NCBI GenBank assembly: GCA_022819605.1
Contig: JAJEGW010000059.1
Coordinates: 1-64,000 of the forward strand
Direction of reading: 5' to 3'
Length of the DNA: 64,000 bases
DNA from: Silicimonas sp.
Lineage (GTDB): Bacteria > Pseudomonadota > Alphaproteobacteria > Rhodobacterales > Rhodobacteraceae
A program made the position numbers and the translations under genes. Of the stretch, positions 37,082-47,128 are shown one piece after another; the first letter of the stretch is position 1, and each line of letters opens with the position of its first letter. Below the pieces are notes generated by a model that did no database searches, was not told the DNA's origin, and was given only the letters and a program-made list of their open reading frames with translations.

Positions 37082-37834
37082 CTAGATTTTCCATCCCGAA
37101 TGCAGCGCCGCGATGCCCATGGTCAGGTTGCGATACCTGACCTGCTCAAACCCGGCCTGGCGGATCATCGCGGCAAATGAGTCCTGGTCCGGAAATTGAC
37201 GGATCGATTCGACTAGGTACCGATAGCTGTCCCTGTCCCCTGTGACCGCCTGGCCCAAGCGGGGGATCACGCTGAAGGAGTAGAGATCGTAGATTCCCCG
37301 CAAGGCCGGGACGGTCACTTGGGAGAACTCCAGCACCATCAGCCGCCCGCCAGGTCGAAGCACGCGGAAGCCCTCGGCCAGCGCGTCCCCGATCTTCGTG
37401 ACGTTTCGAATGCCGAAGGAGATCGTGCACACGTCAAAGTCGGAATCCGGGAAGGGAAGGGACATCGCGTCGCCTGCCACCCATTCAACGCGGTCCGAAA
37501 GGCCGGACCTCTCGGCCCGCTTGCGTCCCTCGTCCAGCATGGGCTCCGTCAAGTCCACCACGACCGCGGACGCCCCGTGCGCGCGCTTCAGGAACCGGAG
37601 CGCAATGTCTCCGGTGCCGCCGGCCACGTCCAGAAGGCGCTGATGGCTTCGGGGCGCCAGCCAATCCATCATGGCATCCTTCCAGAGTCGATGAATGCCG
37701 CCGGACATGAGGTCGTTCATCAAGTCGTACCGTGACGCGACGCTCGAAAAGACGTCCTGGACAAGGCTGGCCTTTTCGTCCTCGCGAACCTCGCGGGCAC
37801 CGAAATGCGTCGTGTTTTCGTTTCCGTCGATCAT
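37082..37834 (-). CDS. ubiE: Ubiquinone/menaquinone methyltransferase UbiE
   Basis: 250-residue SAM-dependent C-methyltransferase acting on demethoxy-ubiquinol precursors. Landmarks: [40 protein letters not shown], the SAM loop [47 protein letters not shown], and a C-terminus ending [14 protein letters not shown] 37834 is preferred over 37858 by alignment to the family. It is divergent from mutM with 294 bases between the starts. Confidence 0.96.
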   Translation of the reverse strand: MIDGNENTTHFGAREVREDEKASLVQDVFSSVASRYDLMNDLMSGGIHRLWKDAMMDWLAPRSHQRLLDVAGGTGDIALRFLKRAHGASAVVVDLTEPMLDEGRKRAERSGLSDRVEWVAGDAMSLPFPDSDFDVCTISFGIRNVTKIGDALAEGFRVLRPGGRLMVLEFSQVTVPALRGIYDLYSFSVIPRLGQAVTGDRDSYRYLVESIRQFPDQDSFAAMIRQAGFEQVRYRNLTMGIAALHSGWKI

Positions 37835-38128
37835 CACGCCCTTCGCAACGAGCCGCAAAACCCTGTCCTTGTATGTTCAGAAAACCAAGGGAATCAACCT
37901 CGCCCGCCGCTGATTCTGGTCCGCGGACAATGCGGGCAAATTCCCTTTGGAAGGCGGCATCCAATTCGGATATCATGCAGGAATGCCGCCCGCCCGAAAG
38001 GCACGGGACGGCGACTGGCAGGGCGGGCCACGTCCCGGAAGCCGTGAATGAGGAAGGGCGCGGTGCCATGGCGGCAGTAGAATCCGGCAATAGAACAAGC
38101 GTGTCAGAAACCTGTCCCTCGCACGGGC

Positions 38129-38980
38129 ATGCCTGAGCTTCCGGAGGTTGAGACCGTCCGCCGCGGCCTGCTGCCGGTGATGGAAGGCAAGCGGATCCTG
38201 CAGACCGACGTCAACCGGCCTGACCTTCGCTGGCCGTTCCCGGAGCGCATGGCGGAGCGGGTTTCGGGGACGCGGGTCATGTCGCTGCGACGCCGCTCCA
38301 AATTCCTGCTTGCGGACCTGTCGAGCGGAGAGACGCTGCTCGTTCATCTCGGCATGTCCGGTCGCATCCTGATTTCGGGTGACGCGCCAGGCGCATTCCA
38401 AATCCGGCACTCGATGCACGAGATGCATGATCACGTGGTGTTTCACATGGAAGGCGGCGCCCGCGTGACCTTCAACGACCCGCGCCGCTTTGGCGTCATG
38501 GACCTGGTGGCGACGGCATCCGCGGAGCAGCATCGACTGCTGGCCGGGATCGGGCCGGAGCCGCTGGGGAATGCATTCGACGAAGTCTACCTGACCGATG
38601 CCCTGAAGGGTCGCCGCACGCCCATAAAGTCCGCGCTCCTGGATCAGCGCGTTGTGGCCGGCCTGGGCAACATCTATGTCTGCGAGGTTTTGCATCGGGC
38701 GGGAGTCTCGCCGACCCGACGCGTGTCGCGCCTTGCCGCCAGAAGGATCGCGAGCCTTGTGCCGCATGTCCGGGATGTCCTGTCGGAGGCGATAGCTGCG
38801 GGCGGTTCAAGTCTTCGGGACTACCGGCAGGCGGACGGGGAACTGGGATACTTCCAGCACACGTTCCGCGTCTATGGCCGCGAAGGCGATCCCTGCGTGA
38901 AACCAGGCTGCGCCGGGCAGATCGTGCGCACCGTGCAGTCTGGACGGTCCAGCTTCCACTGCCCGAAATGCCAGCGTTAG
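38129..38980 (+). CDS. mutM: Formamidopyrimidine-DNA glycosylase
   Basis: 283-residue Fpg/MutM base-excision enzyme that removes 8-oxoguanine and FapyG and nicks the strand. The catalytic N-terminal Pro-Glu is in [14 protein letters not shown]; Lys in RRRSKFLL; the helix-two-turn-helix in [19 protein letters not shown]; and the C-terminal zinc finger has Cys pairs in CVKPGCAG and CPKCQR. Adjacent to ubiE (divergent), enoyl-CoA hydratase and rpsT, the arrangement seen in Rhodobacterales. Confidence 0.97.
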   Translation: MPELPEVETVRRGLLPVMEGKRILQTDVNRPDLRWPFPERMAERVSGTRVMSLRRRSKFLLADLSSGETLLVHLGMSGRILISGDAPGAFQIRHSMHEMHDHVVFHMEGGARVTFNDPRRFGVMDLVATASAEQHRLLAGIGPEPLGNAFDEVYLTDALKGRRTPIKSALLDQRVVAGLGNIYVCEVLHRAGVSPTRRVSRLAARRIASLVPHVRDVLSEAIAAGGSSLRDYRQADGELGYFQHTFRVYGREGDPCVKPGCAGQIVRTVQSGRSSFHCPKCQR

Positions 38981-39053
38981 GCCAGAGTTTGGCTTGAACT
39001 GCCTCTTTTGATTGTTAAGGCTTCACGTGACCGAATCTGCTGGGACCGATCAC

Positions 39054-39830
39054 ATGGCCTTTGAAACGATCGTCGTCGAGACGGAAGACCACGTCACGAC
39101 CATTCGCCTGAACCGCCCGGACGTGATGAACGCGTTGAGCCTGGAGTTGCTCGGAGAGCTTTCTCGGGCGCTCGACGAAGCGTCTGCTGACGACAAGGTG
39201 CGCTGCATCATCCTGACAGGCTCAGAAAAAGCATTCGCTGCCGGCGCCGACATCAAGGAAATGTCGAACAAGACATTCGTGCAGGCACTGACGGAGGATC
39301 TTTACACGGCAGAGACCGAGGCCATCCTGAAATGCCGCAAGCCGATCATTGCAGCCGTCGCCGGCTACGCCCTCGGCGGAGGATGTGAACTGGCCATGAC
39401 ATGCGACTTCATCATCGCGGCGGACACGGCCAAGTTCGGTCAGCCCGAGATCAACCTTGGCATCGTCGCAGGCATCGGCGGCACGCAGCGCCTGACGCGT
39501 TTCGTGGGCAAGTCCAAGTCCATGGACATGCACCTGACCGGACGTTTCATGGATGCCGAGGAAGCCGAACGTGCGGGTCTCGTGAGTCGCGTCGTGCCGG
39601 CAAAGATGTTGATGGAAGAGGCCACATCCGCAGCGCGGCGCATCGCCGAGAAGTCGATGTTGACGAGCATGGTTGTGAAGGAAGCCGTGAATCGCAGCTA
39701 CGAAACGACCCTCCGCGAGGGCATCCTGTTCGAACGGCGGATGTTCCACGCGCTTTTTGCGTCCCACGACCAGGCTGAGGGCATGGCCGCCTTCGTGGAG
39801 AAGCGCGAACCTCGCTTCCGCGACAAATAG
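39054..39830 (+). CDS. Enoyl-CoA hydratase
   Basis: 258-residue crotonase-family enzyme. The oxyanion-hole segments are AFAAGADIKEM and ALGGGCELAMTCD; catalytic glutamates are expected in GGCELAM and GQPEINLGIVAGIGGTQRL. This matches short-chain enoyl-CoA hydratase of fatty-acid beta-oxidation. ATG 39054 is preferred; an in-frame TTG at 39012 adds 14 residues. The gene lies between mutM and rpsT. Confidence 0.95.
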   Translation: MAFETIVVETEDHVTTIRLNRPDVMNALSLELLGELSRALDEASADDKVRCIILTGSEKAFAAGADIKEMSNKTFVQALTEDLYTAETEAILKCRKPIIAAVAGYALGGGCELAMTCDFIIAADTAKFGQPEINLGIVAGIGGTQRLTRFVGKSKSMDMHLTGRFMDAEEAERAGLVSRVVPAKMLMEEATSAARRIAEKSMLTSMVVKEAVNRSYETTLREGILFERRMFHALFASHDQAEGMAAFVEKREPRFRDK

Positions 39831-39971
39831 GGCCTTTTCAATGGCACGGGATTGCGTTATGCGCCCCGCCAGCATGCGCGTGGAGCCCGCTTAGGCTATG
39901 TGTCTGCCGGTCAGGTGACCGGCCCGGGCTTCATCGCGAACAGATCAAGACCCGGAACAGGGACCACGAAC

Positions 39972-40235
39972 ATGGCCAACTCACCCCAATCCAAGAAACG
40001 CGCGCGGCAGAACGTCCGTCGCCAGGCTGTCAACAAGGCGCGCCGCTCGCGCATTCGCACGCATCTCAGGAAGGTCGAGAACGCGATCACGTCAGGCGAC
40101 AAGGATGCGGCACAGGAAGAACTTCGAGCGATGCAGCCCGAACTGATGCGCGGCGTGACGAAGGGCATCTACCACAAGAACACGGCCGCTCGGAGATTGT
40201 CGCGCCTTGCCTCGCGCGTAAAGGCGATGACCTGA
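39972..40235 (+). CDS. rpsT: 30S ribosomal protein S20
   Basis: 87-residue basic protein that binds 16S rRNA early in 30S assembly. It begins [20 protein letters not shown] and ends with [17 protein letters not shown], both characteristic. The frame is open upstream but the ATG at 39972 is standard. In many Rhodobacterales dnaA follows rpsT; here the next gene is a convergent adenosyltransferase. Confidence 0.97.
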   Translation: MANSPQSKKRARQNVRRQAVNKARRSRIRTHLRKVENAITSGDKDAAQEELRAMQPELMRGVTKGIYHKNTAARRLSRLASRVKAMT

Positions 40236-40243
40236 TCCGATCA

Positions 40244-40263
40244 CAGGCCTTCCCGACGGCCTG
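40244..40263 (+). terminator. Hairpin after rpsT
   Basis: CAGGCC (40244-40249), eight-base loop, GGCCTG (40258-40263), nine bases after the rpsT stop and before the convergent adenosyltransferase stop. There is no T-tract, so intrinsic termination is only a possibility. Confidence 0.3.
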
Positions 40264-40290
40264 CTGCCGGGCTAGTATCCCGACAGGTGA

Positions 40291-40866
40291 CTAGCGGTTT
40301 GCACCCGGGGTCCAGAGGACATCGGCGCGGCCTTCGTCGTTTGCGATGCGAGCCGCGCAGAACAGCCAGTCTGAAAGGCGATTGAGATAGGCCAGCGCCG
40401 CCCCGTTTACCTCTTCCGCGCTTGCGAGTTCGGTGGTCAGGCGTTCCGCCCGCCGCGCAACAGTTCGGGCAAGATGCAAGTTTGCGGCGAGCGCGGACCC
40501 GGCCGGAAGCACGAATGACTTCAACGGCTCCAGCAGCTGGATCATCGCGTCGATTTCGGCCTCCAGCCGTTTTGTCTGGCCGTCTGACATCCTGAGAACC
40601 GGATATCCGGCCTCGCCGTCCTTCTCCATGTCCGGGCGACAGAGGTCCGCTCCGAGATCAAACAGGTCGTTCTGAATGCGCGACAGGGCGTCGTCGACGG
40701 CATCGTCCTTGGCATGCAGCCTCGCAACGCCCAGTGCCGCGTTCAGTTCGTCCACGGTCCCGTACGCCGCGACCCGCACCGAATGCTTGGGCACGCGGGC
40801 ATTGTCGCCAAGCGCAGTGTCGCCGCCGTCACCGGTTTTCGTGTAGATCTTGTTCAAGACGACCAT
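40291..40866 (-). CDS. Cob(I)alamin adenosyltransferase (PduO type)
   Basis: 191-residue ATP:cob(I)alamin adenosyltransferase, which makes adenosylcobalamin. Seen: the N-terminal KIYTKTGDGGDTALGDNARV nucleotide site, YGTVDELNAALGVARL, FDLGADLCRP, FVLPAGSALAANLHLARTVARRAER, and NRLSDWLFCAARIAN. ATG 40866 aligns to the family. Ten bases separate it from the HIG1 gene upstream. Confidence 0.96.
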   Translation of the reverse strand: MVVLNKIYTKTGDGGDTALGDNARVPKHSVRVAAYGTVDELNAALGVARLHAKDDAVDDALSRIQNDLFDLGADLCRPDMEKDGEAGYPVLRMSDGQTKRLEAEIDAMIQLLEPLKSFVLPAGSALAANLHLARTVARRAERLTTELASAEEVNGAALAYLNRLSDWLFCAARIANDEGRADVLWTPGANR

Positions 40867-40876
40867 TTCATTCTCC

Positions 40877-41074
40877 TCAGCCGACGAGGACAAATGCGAG
40901 GATAAGCATGACGGCAACGGCCTGCGCGTAGATTCGGTACCGCATGATCCTGTTGGCATGCTTGCGGTTGAAATCCCCTCCGCGGGCAAAACCGCCGATT
41001 CCGGTCATGAGGACGAGAAGGACGATCACAACGGCGATCACCACCGGAATGAAGAGCGGGTTGTCGAGCGGCAT
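40877..41074 (-). CDS. HIG1 domain small membrane protein
   Basis: 65 residues with two membrane helices (about 6-26 and 46-64) separated by a basic loop with ARGGDFNRKHANRIMRYRIY, the HIG1/hypoxia-induced family motif. In alphaproteobacteria and mitochondria HIG1 proteins associate with cytochrome oxidase supercomplexes. It is encoded between the SDR and the adenosyltransferase genes on the same strand, a conserved Rhodobacterales grouping. Confidence 0.88.
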   Translation of the reverse strand: MPLDNPLFIPVVIAVVIVLLVLMTGIGGFARGGDFNRKHANRIMRYRIYAQAVAVMLILAFVLVG

Positions 41075-41124
41075 GACTACTCCCTAGCGTCGTTGGACTG
41101 TCCGGGTGCAGCGAAAGGACCCGT

Positions 41125-42000
41125 TCAGCCACGCAGCAGGAATCGGTCCTGCATGCGCGTCGTCATGAACCTCTTTGCAAGGTAGATGAATTTCGTCGGG
41201 AACGTAACGCGGTATCTCGGGCGAGGGTTCGGATGCGTCAAGGCATGCGCGACGCGTCGTGTGACGGCGCTGGCGGGCAGCTCGAATGGGTCAGGTTCCG
41301 GTGAATCGGCGTAGAGCCGCGGCTCCAGCCTCTTCCGGTATTCGTCCGCCCTGGCGGAGGATGACACGTCGATCCACCGCTCGTAATGGGGGATCGAGTT
41401 CTGGCGGATGCTGCTTGTTATCGGCCCGGGCTCGATCAGGATCACGCGAATGCCGGTGCCTCTCAATTCCCGGCGCAGCGTATCGGCCCAGCCCTCGACC
41501 GCGAACTTGGTCGAATTGTAGGAGCCGCGCCAGGGAAGCGCAAAGAAGCCGAGCACAGACGAGTTCATGAGGATTCTGCCGTGCCCTTGTCGCCGGAAGG
41601 TGGGCAGCAGGCATTTCGTCAACTCGTGCTGTCCGAAGAAGTTTGCCTCGAAATTGGCCCGCAACGCGTCGGTTGGAAGATCCTCAAGCAGGCCCGGGAC
41701 CGCGTAGGCGCCATTGTTGAAGACGGCGTCAAGCCTGCCGTCCGTTCGTGCAAGCACCTCGCGGACGGATTCCTTAATCCCCGCCTGGTCCGCGTAGTCC
41801 AGCACGAGGCTTTCCAGTCCTTCGTCTTCGAGCCGCGCGCAGTCCGATTTCTTGCGGCATGCGGCAAGGACCCGCCAGCCGCGCGCCGCCATGCCATGCG
41901 CAGCATCGTAACCGATGCCCGAGGAGCAACCGGTGATGAGCAGGGATTTTCGGTCGTCAGTCAAGTGGAGCAACTTCCCGGGTGAGTTGACGGTTCCCAT
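41125..42000 (-). CDS. Short-chain dehydrogenase/reductase
   Basis: 291-residue classical SDR. The cofactor loop is ITGCSSGIGYDAA (TGxxxGIG), NNGAY follows, the catalytic Ser is in MNSSVLGFF, and the Tyr-Lys pair is in SYNSTKFAVEGWAD. The C-terminus is basic and slightly extended (RFMTTRMQDRFLLRG). The substrate cannot be told. It begins a probable operon SDR-HIG1-adenosyltransferase. Confidence 0.93.
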   Translation of the reverse strand: MGTVNSPGKLLHLTDDRKSLLITGCSSGIGYDAAHGMAARGWRVLAACRKKSDCARLEDEGLESLVLDYADQAGIKESVREVLARTDGRLDAVFNNGAYAVPGLLEDLPTDALRANFEANFFGQHELTKCLLPTFRRQGHGRILMNSSVLGFFALPWRGSYNSTKFAVEGWADTLRRELRGTGIRVILIEPGPITSSIRQNSIPHYERWIDVSSSARADEYRKRLEPRLYADSPEPDPFELPASAVTRRVAHALTHPNPRPRYRVTFPTKFIYLAKRFMTTRMQDRFLLRG

Positions 42001-42680
42001 GGCAGTCTGCCCCGCTGCTTGTCAATATCACGCGATTGCGGACGCAGTACCGACCTTTCCTGTGGGTGATCCACCCTTCCTGCATCAAGATTCCAGAGCC
42101 GAGGGAGCAACCCGTTCTACCTGTCCATGGCGGCGCCCGGCCGAACGACGGAACAGGGGCCGGACTGGATCACGCGAGGCTCACCGCGGCACCGGTTGCG
42201 GCGGATGACACTTCGCGCATCTGTACGCTCATGGGCGAGCATCACGATATTGGCGTGCCGCTTATAGTGGATCAAACCTTCGGGCGTGCGGCCACGGACG
42301 ACAGCGGCGCCCCAAGCGCAACTTGCGCGGCGCGCGAGCATGCTTCACTGTTGGCGACGCGGCATCCAGGCCAGGTTTCGCGGCGACCCGCACACGTCGC
42401 AAACAAAACCGGCTCCCGGTCTGCGTGTTCCATGCTGCCGCCGGCCATGCGGCGCAAGGAACGTGCTTTCGACAGTCGTCTGGGTGGATTCCAAGGGTCG
42501 GATTGTGTGGAAAAAGTGAAGACGGTGAGCGTTGGCCGCACGGAAGGAATTGGTTGTCGGTTGTGATTGCGCGACGAATCGTGCACGGTAACGCTAAATA
42601 TGGGGGCAAAGAGGGCGCGCGACGCATCAGCGTGAGTGGTGCTTGGGTTGTCTGATCAGGCAATTGAGAAAGGAGAGTCC
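42001..42680. other. 680-base gap upstream of the DUF1302 gene
   Basis: Divergent intergenic region between the SDR and the DUF1302-type gene. No frame gives a recognisable protein. The last 120 bases hold an imperfect inverted repeat, listed separately, and a TAAATAT element (42594-42600) that could be a -10. Confidence 0.4.
42568..42585. promoter_or_regulatory. Imperfect palindrome upstream of the DUF1302 cluster
   Basis: TGCGCGA (42568-42574), spacer CGAA, TCGTGCA (42579-42585); the arms pair at six of seven positions. It sits just upstream of TAAATAT (42594-42600). It could be the operator of the export cluster; no regulator gene is adjacent. Confidence 0.3.
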
Positions 42681-44705
42681 ATGTTCTTTCAAGATAGTCG
42701 AAATTTCATCGTCCGACCTCCACGCCGATTGAATTCCAGGAATTTGCACGCAATTGGCAGGCTTTCTGCCCAAGCGGCTCTTGTTGTGCTTGGCACGTCG
42801 CTGCTCGGCGCGCCTGCAAACTCTCAGGGATTCTCGGCAGATGATGTGTCTGCGACCGCGAACTTTACGCTGAACCATGGCCTGACGTTCCGCGCCTCCA
42901 GACGTGACGATACCTTGTCTTCTGTCAACTCCGACGACGGCAACCGAAACTACGACCGCGGCCTTGTCAGCAATACGTCAAGCCTGACGGCGGAATTTGA
43001 GCTCACTGGAGGGAACCTGGGCCTGTTCGTCCGCATGCACGGCTTCGTTGACTTTGAGACCATGAGCGGCATGCGCGAGCGGACTCCACTTTCGGACGCG
43101 GCCAAGGATGTCGCGGGCCGAGACTTCCGGATTCTCGACCTCTATGCTTCCGGCGCTTTCGACCTAGGCGACATTCCGCTGGATGTGCGGGTCGGCAACC
43201 AGGTGCTGAATTGGGGCGAAAGCACGTTTGTCCCGAACGGCATCAACGTGATCAATCCGATCGACGTGAGCCGGCTGCGTACGCCGGGCTCGGAGTTGCG
43301 TGACGCACTGGTGCCAGTGCCCATGGCGTATGTAGCGATCGAACCAATTCCCGATCTCTCGGTGGAGGGCTTCTACCAGGACGGCTGGAAGAAGACGGAA
43401 ATCGATCCGGTCGGCACGTATTTCTCGAGCAACGACTACGTGGGCGCAGGCGGTCGAGAAGCCCTTCTTGCACTGCCGGACTTCAGCCAAATTTCGGATT
43501 TTGTCCGGAATGCTCCGGGGCTGGAAGGTGCCATAAACGCTGATATTGCAGGCCTGGGACTGCAGTACAGCGCCGACGATCTCTTCCCTGCGATCGCGCG
43601 CACCAATGATCGGGAACCCCCGGATGACGGCCAGTACGGCATGGCGCTGCGCTACCTGTCTCTGGCAATGAACGATACCGAGTTCGGCTTCTACTTTGTC
43701 AATGCCCACAGCCGCTTGCCGCTAGTCACCGGCCGAGCGCCGACTAGGGGACAACTCTTGCAAAGTGCGGGTGTCGCCGGGGTTGTCAATCAGCAGAGCT
43801 TTGACAACTCGAAGCAGCTCTTGGCCACCCTGGCCGCCATTCAAAGCGGACTTCCGCCGAGTGCGGTTGGAACACAGCAAGGGCAAGCAGCTATCGGGCG
43901 AATACTCGCATCGCCGGAGTTCAAAGACGCAGTCAACCAATCAATCGAAGCCCTTGCTGCCTTCCATGCCATCGACAGCTACGCCAAGGCGGCGCGCTAT
44001 TTCGTGGAATACCCGGAAGATCTCAGGACCATTGGCGTGAGTTTCAATACCGTTCTGGGTGCCAGCGGCTGGGCGCTTCAGGGCGAATACTCCTTCCATC
44101 CGGACCTGCCTCTGCAACGGGAGGAACAGTCTCTGTTCGCGGAGGCGCTGGCACCGATCGGATGCTTGCTACAGGGGGTCCCGTTCCAGAATCTTGGCCA
44201 TGTCCCCATGTGTCGGGCCGAGATCATCGGCAATGTTCTAGACGGTCACGTCAGGCGGGACGTGAGCCAGGCGCAGGTCACGGCGACACAGGTGTTTGGG
44301 CCCCTGTTTGGCTCCGATTCCACCGGTTTCATCGCCGAGGCGGCGGCCATGATGGTCCACGACATGCCTGACAGAACGGTGACTCCGATCGACACTCCCG
44401 GAGCGCGCGGCGACATGGCGGACGCGACGTCCTGGGGCTATCGGGGCGCGATATGGCTCGACTACCACAACGCCATCGGCGCAGCCCGGCTCACCCCCTA
44501 TCTCCAGTTCCAGCATGACGTCTCGGGTTCGAGCCCGGCCCCGTTCGGCCCGTTCGTCGGAGGGCGCAAGGTCGTGACGCTGGGGGTCGGAGCGAACTAC
44601 CTGGAACGCATGAGTGCAGATCTGTCTTACACGCTGCACGCCGGTCACCACAACGCATTGGAGGACAGGGACTTTGTGTCGATATCGTTCAACTACTCGT
44701 TCTAA
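42681..44705 (+). CDS. DUF1302 family outer-membrane protein
   Basis: 674 residues with a long Sec signal region (about 1-50, ending PANSQG) and a beta-barrel-like mature part that ends with aromatic Phe (ISFNYSF). Conserved DUF1302 elements are LSVNxx-type NFTLNHGLTFRASRRDD, LDLYASGAFDLGDIPLDVRVGNQVLNWGES, and PNGINVINPIDVSRLRTPGSELRDAL. AGGAG precedes ATG 42681. DUF1302 genes travel with DUF1329, a YCF48-like protein and an RND permease, as here. The cluster is thought to act in envelope lipid or hydrophobic-compound export; that role is inferred from family context. Confidence 0.9.
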   Translation: MFFQDSRNFIVRPPRRLNSRNLHAIGRLSAQAALVVLGTSLLGAPANSQGFSADDVSATANFTLNHGLTFRASRRDDTLSSVNSDDGNRNYDRGLVSNTSSLTAEFELTGGNLGLFVRMHGFVDFETMSGMRERTPLSDAAKDVAGRDFRILDLYASGAFDLGDIPLDVRVGNQVLNWGESTFVPNGINVINPIDVSRLRTPGSELRDALVPVPMAYVAIEPIPDLSVEGFYQDGWKKTEIDPVGTYFSSNDYVGAGGREALLALPDFSQISDFVRNAPGLEGAINADIAGLGLQYSADDLFPAIARTNDREPPDDGQYGMALRYLSLAMNDTEFGFYFVNAHSRLPLVTGRAPTRGQLLQSAGVAGVVNQQSFDNSKQLLATLAAIQSGLPPSAVGTQQGQAAIGRILASPEFKDAVNQSIEALAAFHAIDSYAKAARYFVEYPEDLRTIGVSFNTVLGASGWALQGEYSFHPDLPLQREEQSLFAEALAPIGCLLQGVPFQNLGHVPMCRAEIIGNVLDGHVRRDVSQAQVTATQVFGPLFGSDSTGFIAEAAAMMVHDMPDRTVTPIDTPGARGDMADATSWGYRGAIWLDYHNAIGAARLTPYLQFQHDVSGSSPAPFGPFVGGRKVVTLGVGANYLERMSADLSYTLHAGHHNALEDRDFVSISFNYSF

Positions 44706-44724
44706 GCCGGCAGGGGAGGGAGAC

Positions 44725-46086
44725 ATGAAGAAAGCCGTGTTGAAATCAGGTGCCGCGCTGGTGCTGGCCCTTGCGTGGGCGCTGCCGGCGGCGGCGGAAC
44801 TGCCCGCGAGCCAGATCGCGAGGCTCGGGGCTGACCTGACACCGCTCGGCGGGCAGCGCGCGGGCAACGCTTCGGGCACGATACCTGCCTGGAACGGCGG
44901 TATCACCAGGCCGCCGAGGGGCTATTCGCGGGGAGACCACCACCCCGACCCGTTCGCGGGCGACCGGCCGCTCTTTGTCATTGACGGATCGAACGTGGAT
45001 GCCCACCGCGGGCGCCTATCGGTCGGTCACCAGCGGATGCTCGAACTGTACCCGAGCTTTCGCATGAAGGTCTATCCGACGCGTCGCAGCGCCTCTGCGC
45101 CAAAGCGCATCTACGATGCGACAAGGCGGGCGGCCGCCACTGCGCATCTCGAGGACAATGGCAACGGCGTCGGCGGTGCCGTGATCGGCATCCCCTTCCC
45201 GATTCCCTCGAACGGACTCGAAGCGATCTGGAACCACCTGCTGCGCTATCGGGGCGAAACGGTGAGCTGCATGATGGGACAGGCGGCCGTCACGGCAGGC
45301 GGCGACTACACGATCGTCCAGTTCGAGGTAGAGGCTGAACTGCGCTATTCGCTTCCCGGCATGACGGAAGCGGCGCTCGACAACACGATGATGTACTTCA
45401 AGCAGAAGGTCCTCGCGCCTACGCGGCTTGCGGGAGACATTCTACTTGTTCACGAAACCATGAACCAGGTGCGGGAACCCCGGCGGGCATGGACCTACAA
45501 TCCAGGTCAGCGGCGCGTCCGGCGCGCACCCAACGTCGCCTACGACAATCCCGGCACCACGACTGACGGCCTGCGAACCGCAGATCAGTTCGACATGTTC
45601 AACGGGGCGGTCGACCGATATAACTGGAAGCTGGTCGGCAAGCGCGAGCTGTATGTGCCTTACAACTCATACCAGCTGCACAGCGACGATCTCTCCTTTT
45701 CGGACATCCTGACTCCGCGGCACGTCAATCCCGATCACCTCCGCTACGAACTGCATCGCGTATGGGTGGTCGAGGCGACGCTCGCCAGCGGCGCCCGCCA
45801 CGTCTACAAGCGGCGCACGTTCTACATTGACGAGGATTCCTGGCAGATCCTGGTGGCGGACATCTACGACACGCGGGACCGGCTGTGGCGATTCTCGGAA
45901 GGGCACGTGATCAACTACTACGAGAACCCGCTGGTCTGGCCCACGCTCGAGGTGCACCATGACCTGCAAGCGAGGCGATACCTAGCCTTGGGTCTCGACA
46001 ACGAATTCCCGATGTGCGCCATGGATGCCAGGATCAGGTCGAGGGACTTCACCGTGTCGGCGCTGAGGCGGGAAGGCCGTCGATAG
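44725..46086 (+). CDS. DUF1329 family periplasmic protein
   Basis: 453 residues with a signal peptide (KKAVLKSGAALVLALAWALPAAAE). Typical DUF1329 segments: ARLGADLTPLGGQRAGNASG, IPAWNGGITRPP, GIPFPIPSNGLEAIWNHLLRY, AWTYNPGQRRVRRAPNVAYDNP, RELYVPYNSYQL, and RRTFYIDEDSWQI. The fold is related to LolA/LolB lipoprotein carriers, so a soluble lipid-binding shuttle between RND and outer membrane is a fair guess. GGGAGGGAG precedes the ATG. It is 19 bases after the DUF1302 stop. Confidence 0.92.
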   Translation: MKKAVLKSGAALVLALAWALPAAAELPASQIARLGADLTPLGGQRAGNASGTIPAWNGGITRPPRGYSRGDHHPDPFAGDRPLFVIDGSNVDAHRGRLSVGHQRMLELYPSFRMKVYPTRRSASAPKRIYDATRRAAATAHLEDNGNGVGGAVIGIPFPIPSNGLEAIWNHLLRYRGETVSCMMGQAAVTAGGDYTIVQFEVEAELRYSLPGMTEAALDNTMMYFKQKVLAPTRLAGDILLVHETMNQVREPRRAWTYNPGQRRVRRAPNVAYDNPGTTTDGLRTADQFDMFNGAVDRYNWKLVGKRELYVPYNSYQLHSDDLSFSDILTPRHVNPDHLRYELHRVWVVEATLASGARHVYKRRTFYIDEDSWQILVADIYDTRDRLWRFSEGHVINYYENPLVWPTLEVHHDLQARRYLALGLDNEFPMCAMDARIRSRDFTVSALRREGRR

Positions 46087-46114
46087 AAGCAGCGGAAAGT
46101 CGGACGGTGACGTC

Positions 46115-47059
46115 TTGAAGTCCATTCGGTCCGCCGCGTGCCTTGTCGCCGCAATGCTTGCGCTTTGCGGTTCGGGGGCGGCGGAGAGTTCTGGCGGGAC
46201 GTCCGTGACCGCCCCGCATGCAGCACGAGCCCTGCTTCTTGATGGCGCACGTGTCGACGATCGGCTGATTGTCGTCGGAAGCCGCGGCCACATTCTTGTG
46301 TCCGACGACGAGGCCGAAAGCTGGCGACTGGCCTCGTCGCCCGCTCGGGCGATGCTCACCGCGATCCACATGCATGACGCACGACTCGGTTGGGCGGTCG
46401 GGCACGACGCGATCATCCTGCGTACCGTCGATGGCGGCGATACCTGGCAACGCGTTCACCACGCACCTGAAGAGGAGCGTCCGCTCCTCGACGTCCTGTT
46501 TCTCAACGCGAAGAACGGGCTGGCCACAGGTGCCTACGGCTATCTGCTCTCGACCGACGACGGAGGCGAGACCTGGGTAACCGGCACGGTCGGCGAAGAC
46601 GACTATCACATGAACGCGGTCACGTCGGCAGCGGGAGTCCTCTATGCCGGCGCCGAGGCGGGCATTGCCTACCGTTCGGATGACGGCGGTGCGAGCTGGC
46701 GGTCGCTAGAGCCGCCCTATTCCGGGTCCTGGTTTGGCGCGATCGCGCTTGATTCAAGCACGGTGATCCTTGCAGGGCTCCGGGGCCGCATGTACAGATC
46801 CGACGACGGCGGGTCGAACTGGACGCGCATTCCGACCGACACGAAGGCGTCGCTGACGAGCATCCTGCGCGTGGGGCCGGAGAAGATCATTGTCACCGGG
46901 CTGGACGGCGTGCTGCTGGAGAGCCGCGATGGCGGACGGAGCGCTTCGCTTCAGCGCCTGCCTGACCGGGCCGGTGTGTCGGGCGCATTGCCGCTTTCAG
47001 ACGGAGGGCTCCTGCTGATCGGCGAATTCGGGGTCCGGCGCCTGCCGGCGGACCGGTAG
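46115..47059 (+). CDS. YCF48/BNR-repeat beta-propeller protein
   Basis: 314 residues from TTG 46115, with a signal peptide (KSIRSAACLVAAMLALCGSG). The mature part has repeated VGSRGHILVSDDEAESW, LRTVDGGDTWQRVHH, LLSTDDGGETW, YRSDDGGASW and YRSDDGGSNW blades, typical of the YCF48/photosystem-II-assembly-factor-like propeller group. In bacteria without photosystem II such proteins are encoded with DUF1302/DUF1329/RND genes. The TTG is chosen because it preserves the signal peptide; the next ATG would remove part of it. Confidence 0.88.
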   Translation: MKSIRSAACLVAAMLALCGSGAAESSGGTSVTAPHAARALLLDGARVDDRLIVVGSRGHILVSDDEAESWRLASSPARAMLTAIHMHDARLGWAVGHDAIILRTVDGGDTWQRVHHAPEEERPLLDVLFLNAKNGLATGAYGYLLSTDDGGETWVTGTVGEDDYHMNAVTSAAGVLYAGAEAGIAYRSDDGGASWRSLEPPYSGSWFGAIALDSSTVILAGLRGRMYRSDDGGSNWTRIPTDTKASLTSILRVGPEKIIVTGLDGVLLESRDGGRSASLQRLPDRAGVSGALPLSDGGLLLIGEFGVRRLPADR

Positions 47060-47128
47060 TCCGGCCGTGGCAGGAGTTTCAATCGGACGCTTGCCCGCCA
47101 AAGCGGGCGCAAGGCGCGGAATTCAGGC

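Noticed and set aside
42036-42566. A 176-codon plus-strand frame before the DUF1302 gene
   Set aside because: No family motif, poor composition and no Shine-Dalgarno sequence; probably non-coding.
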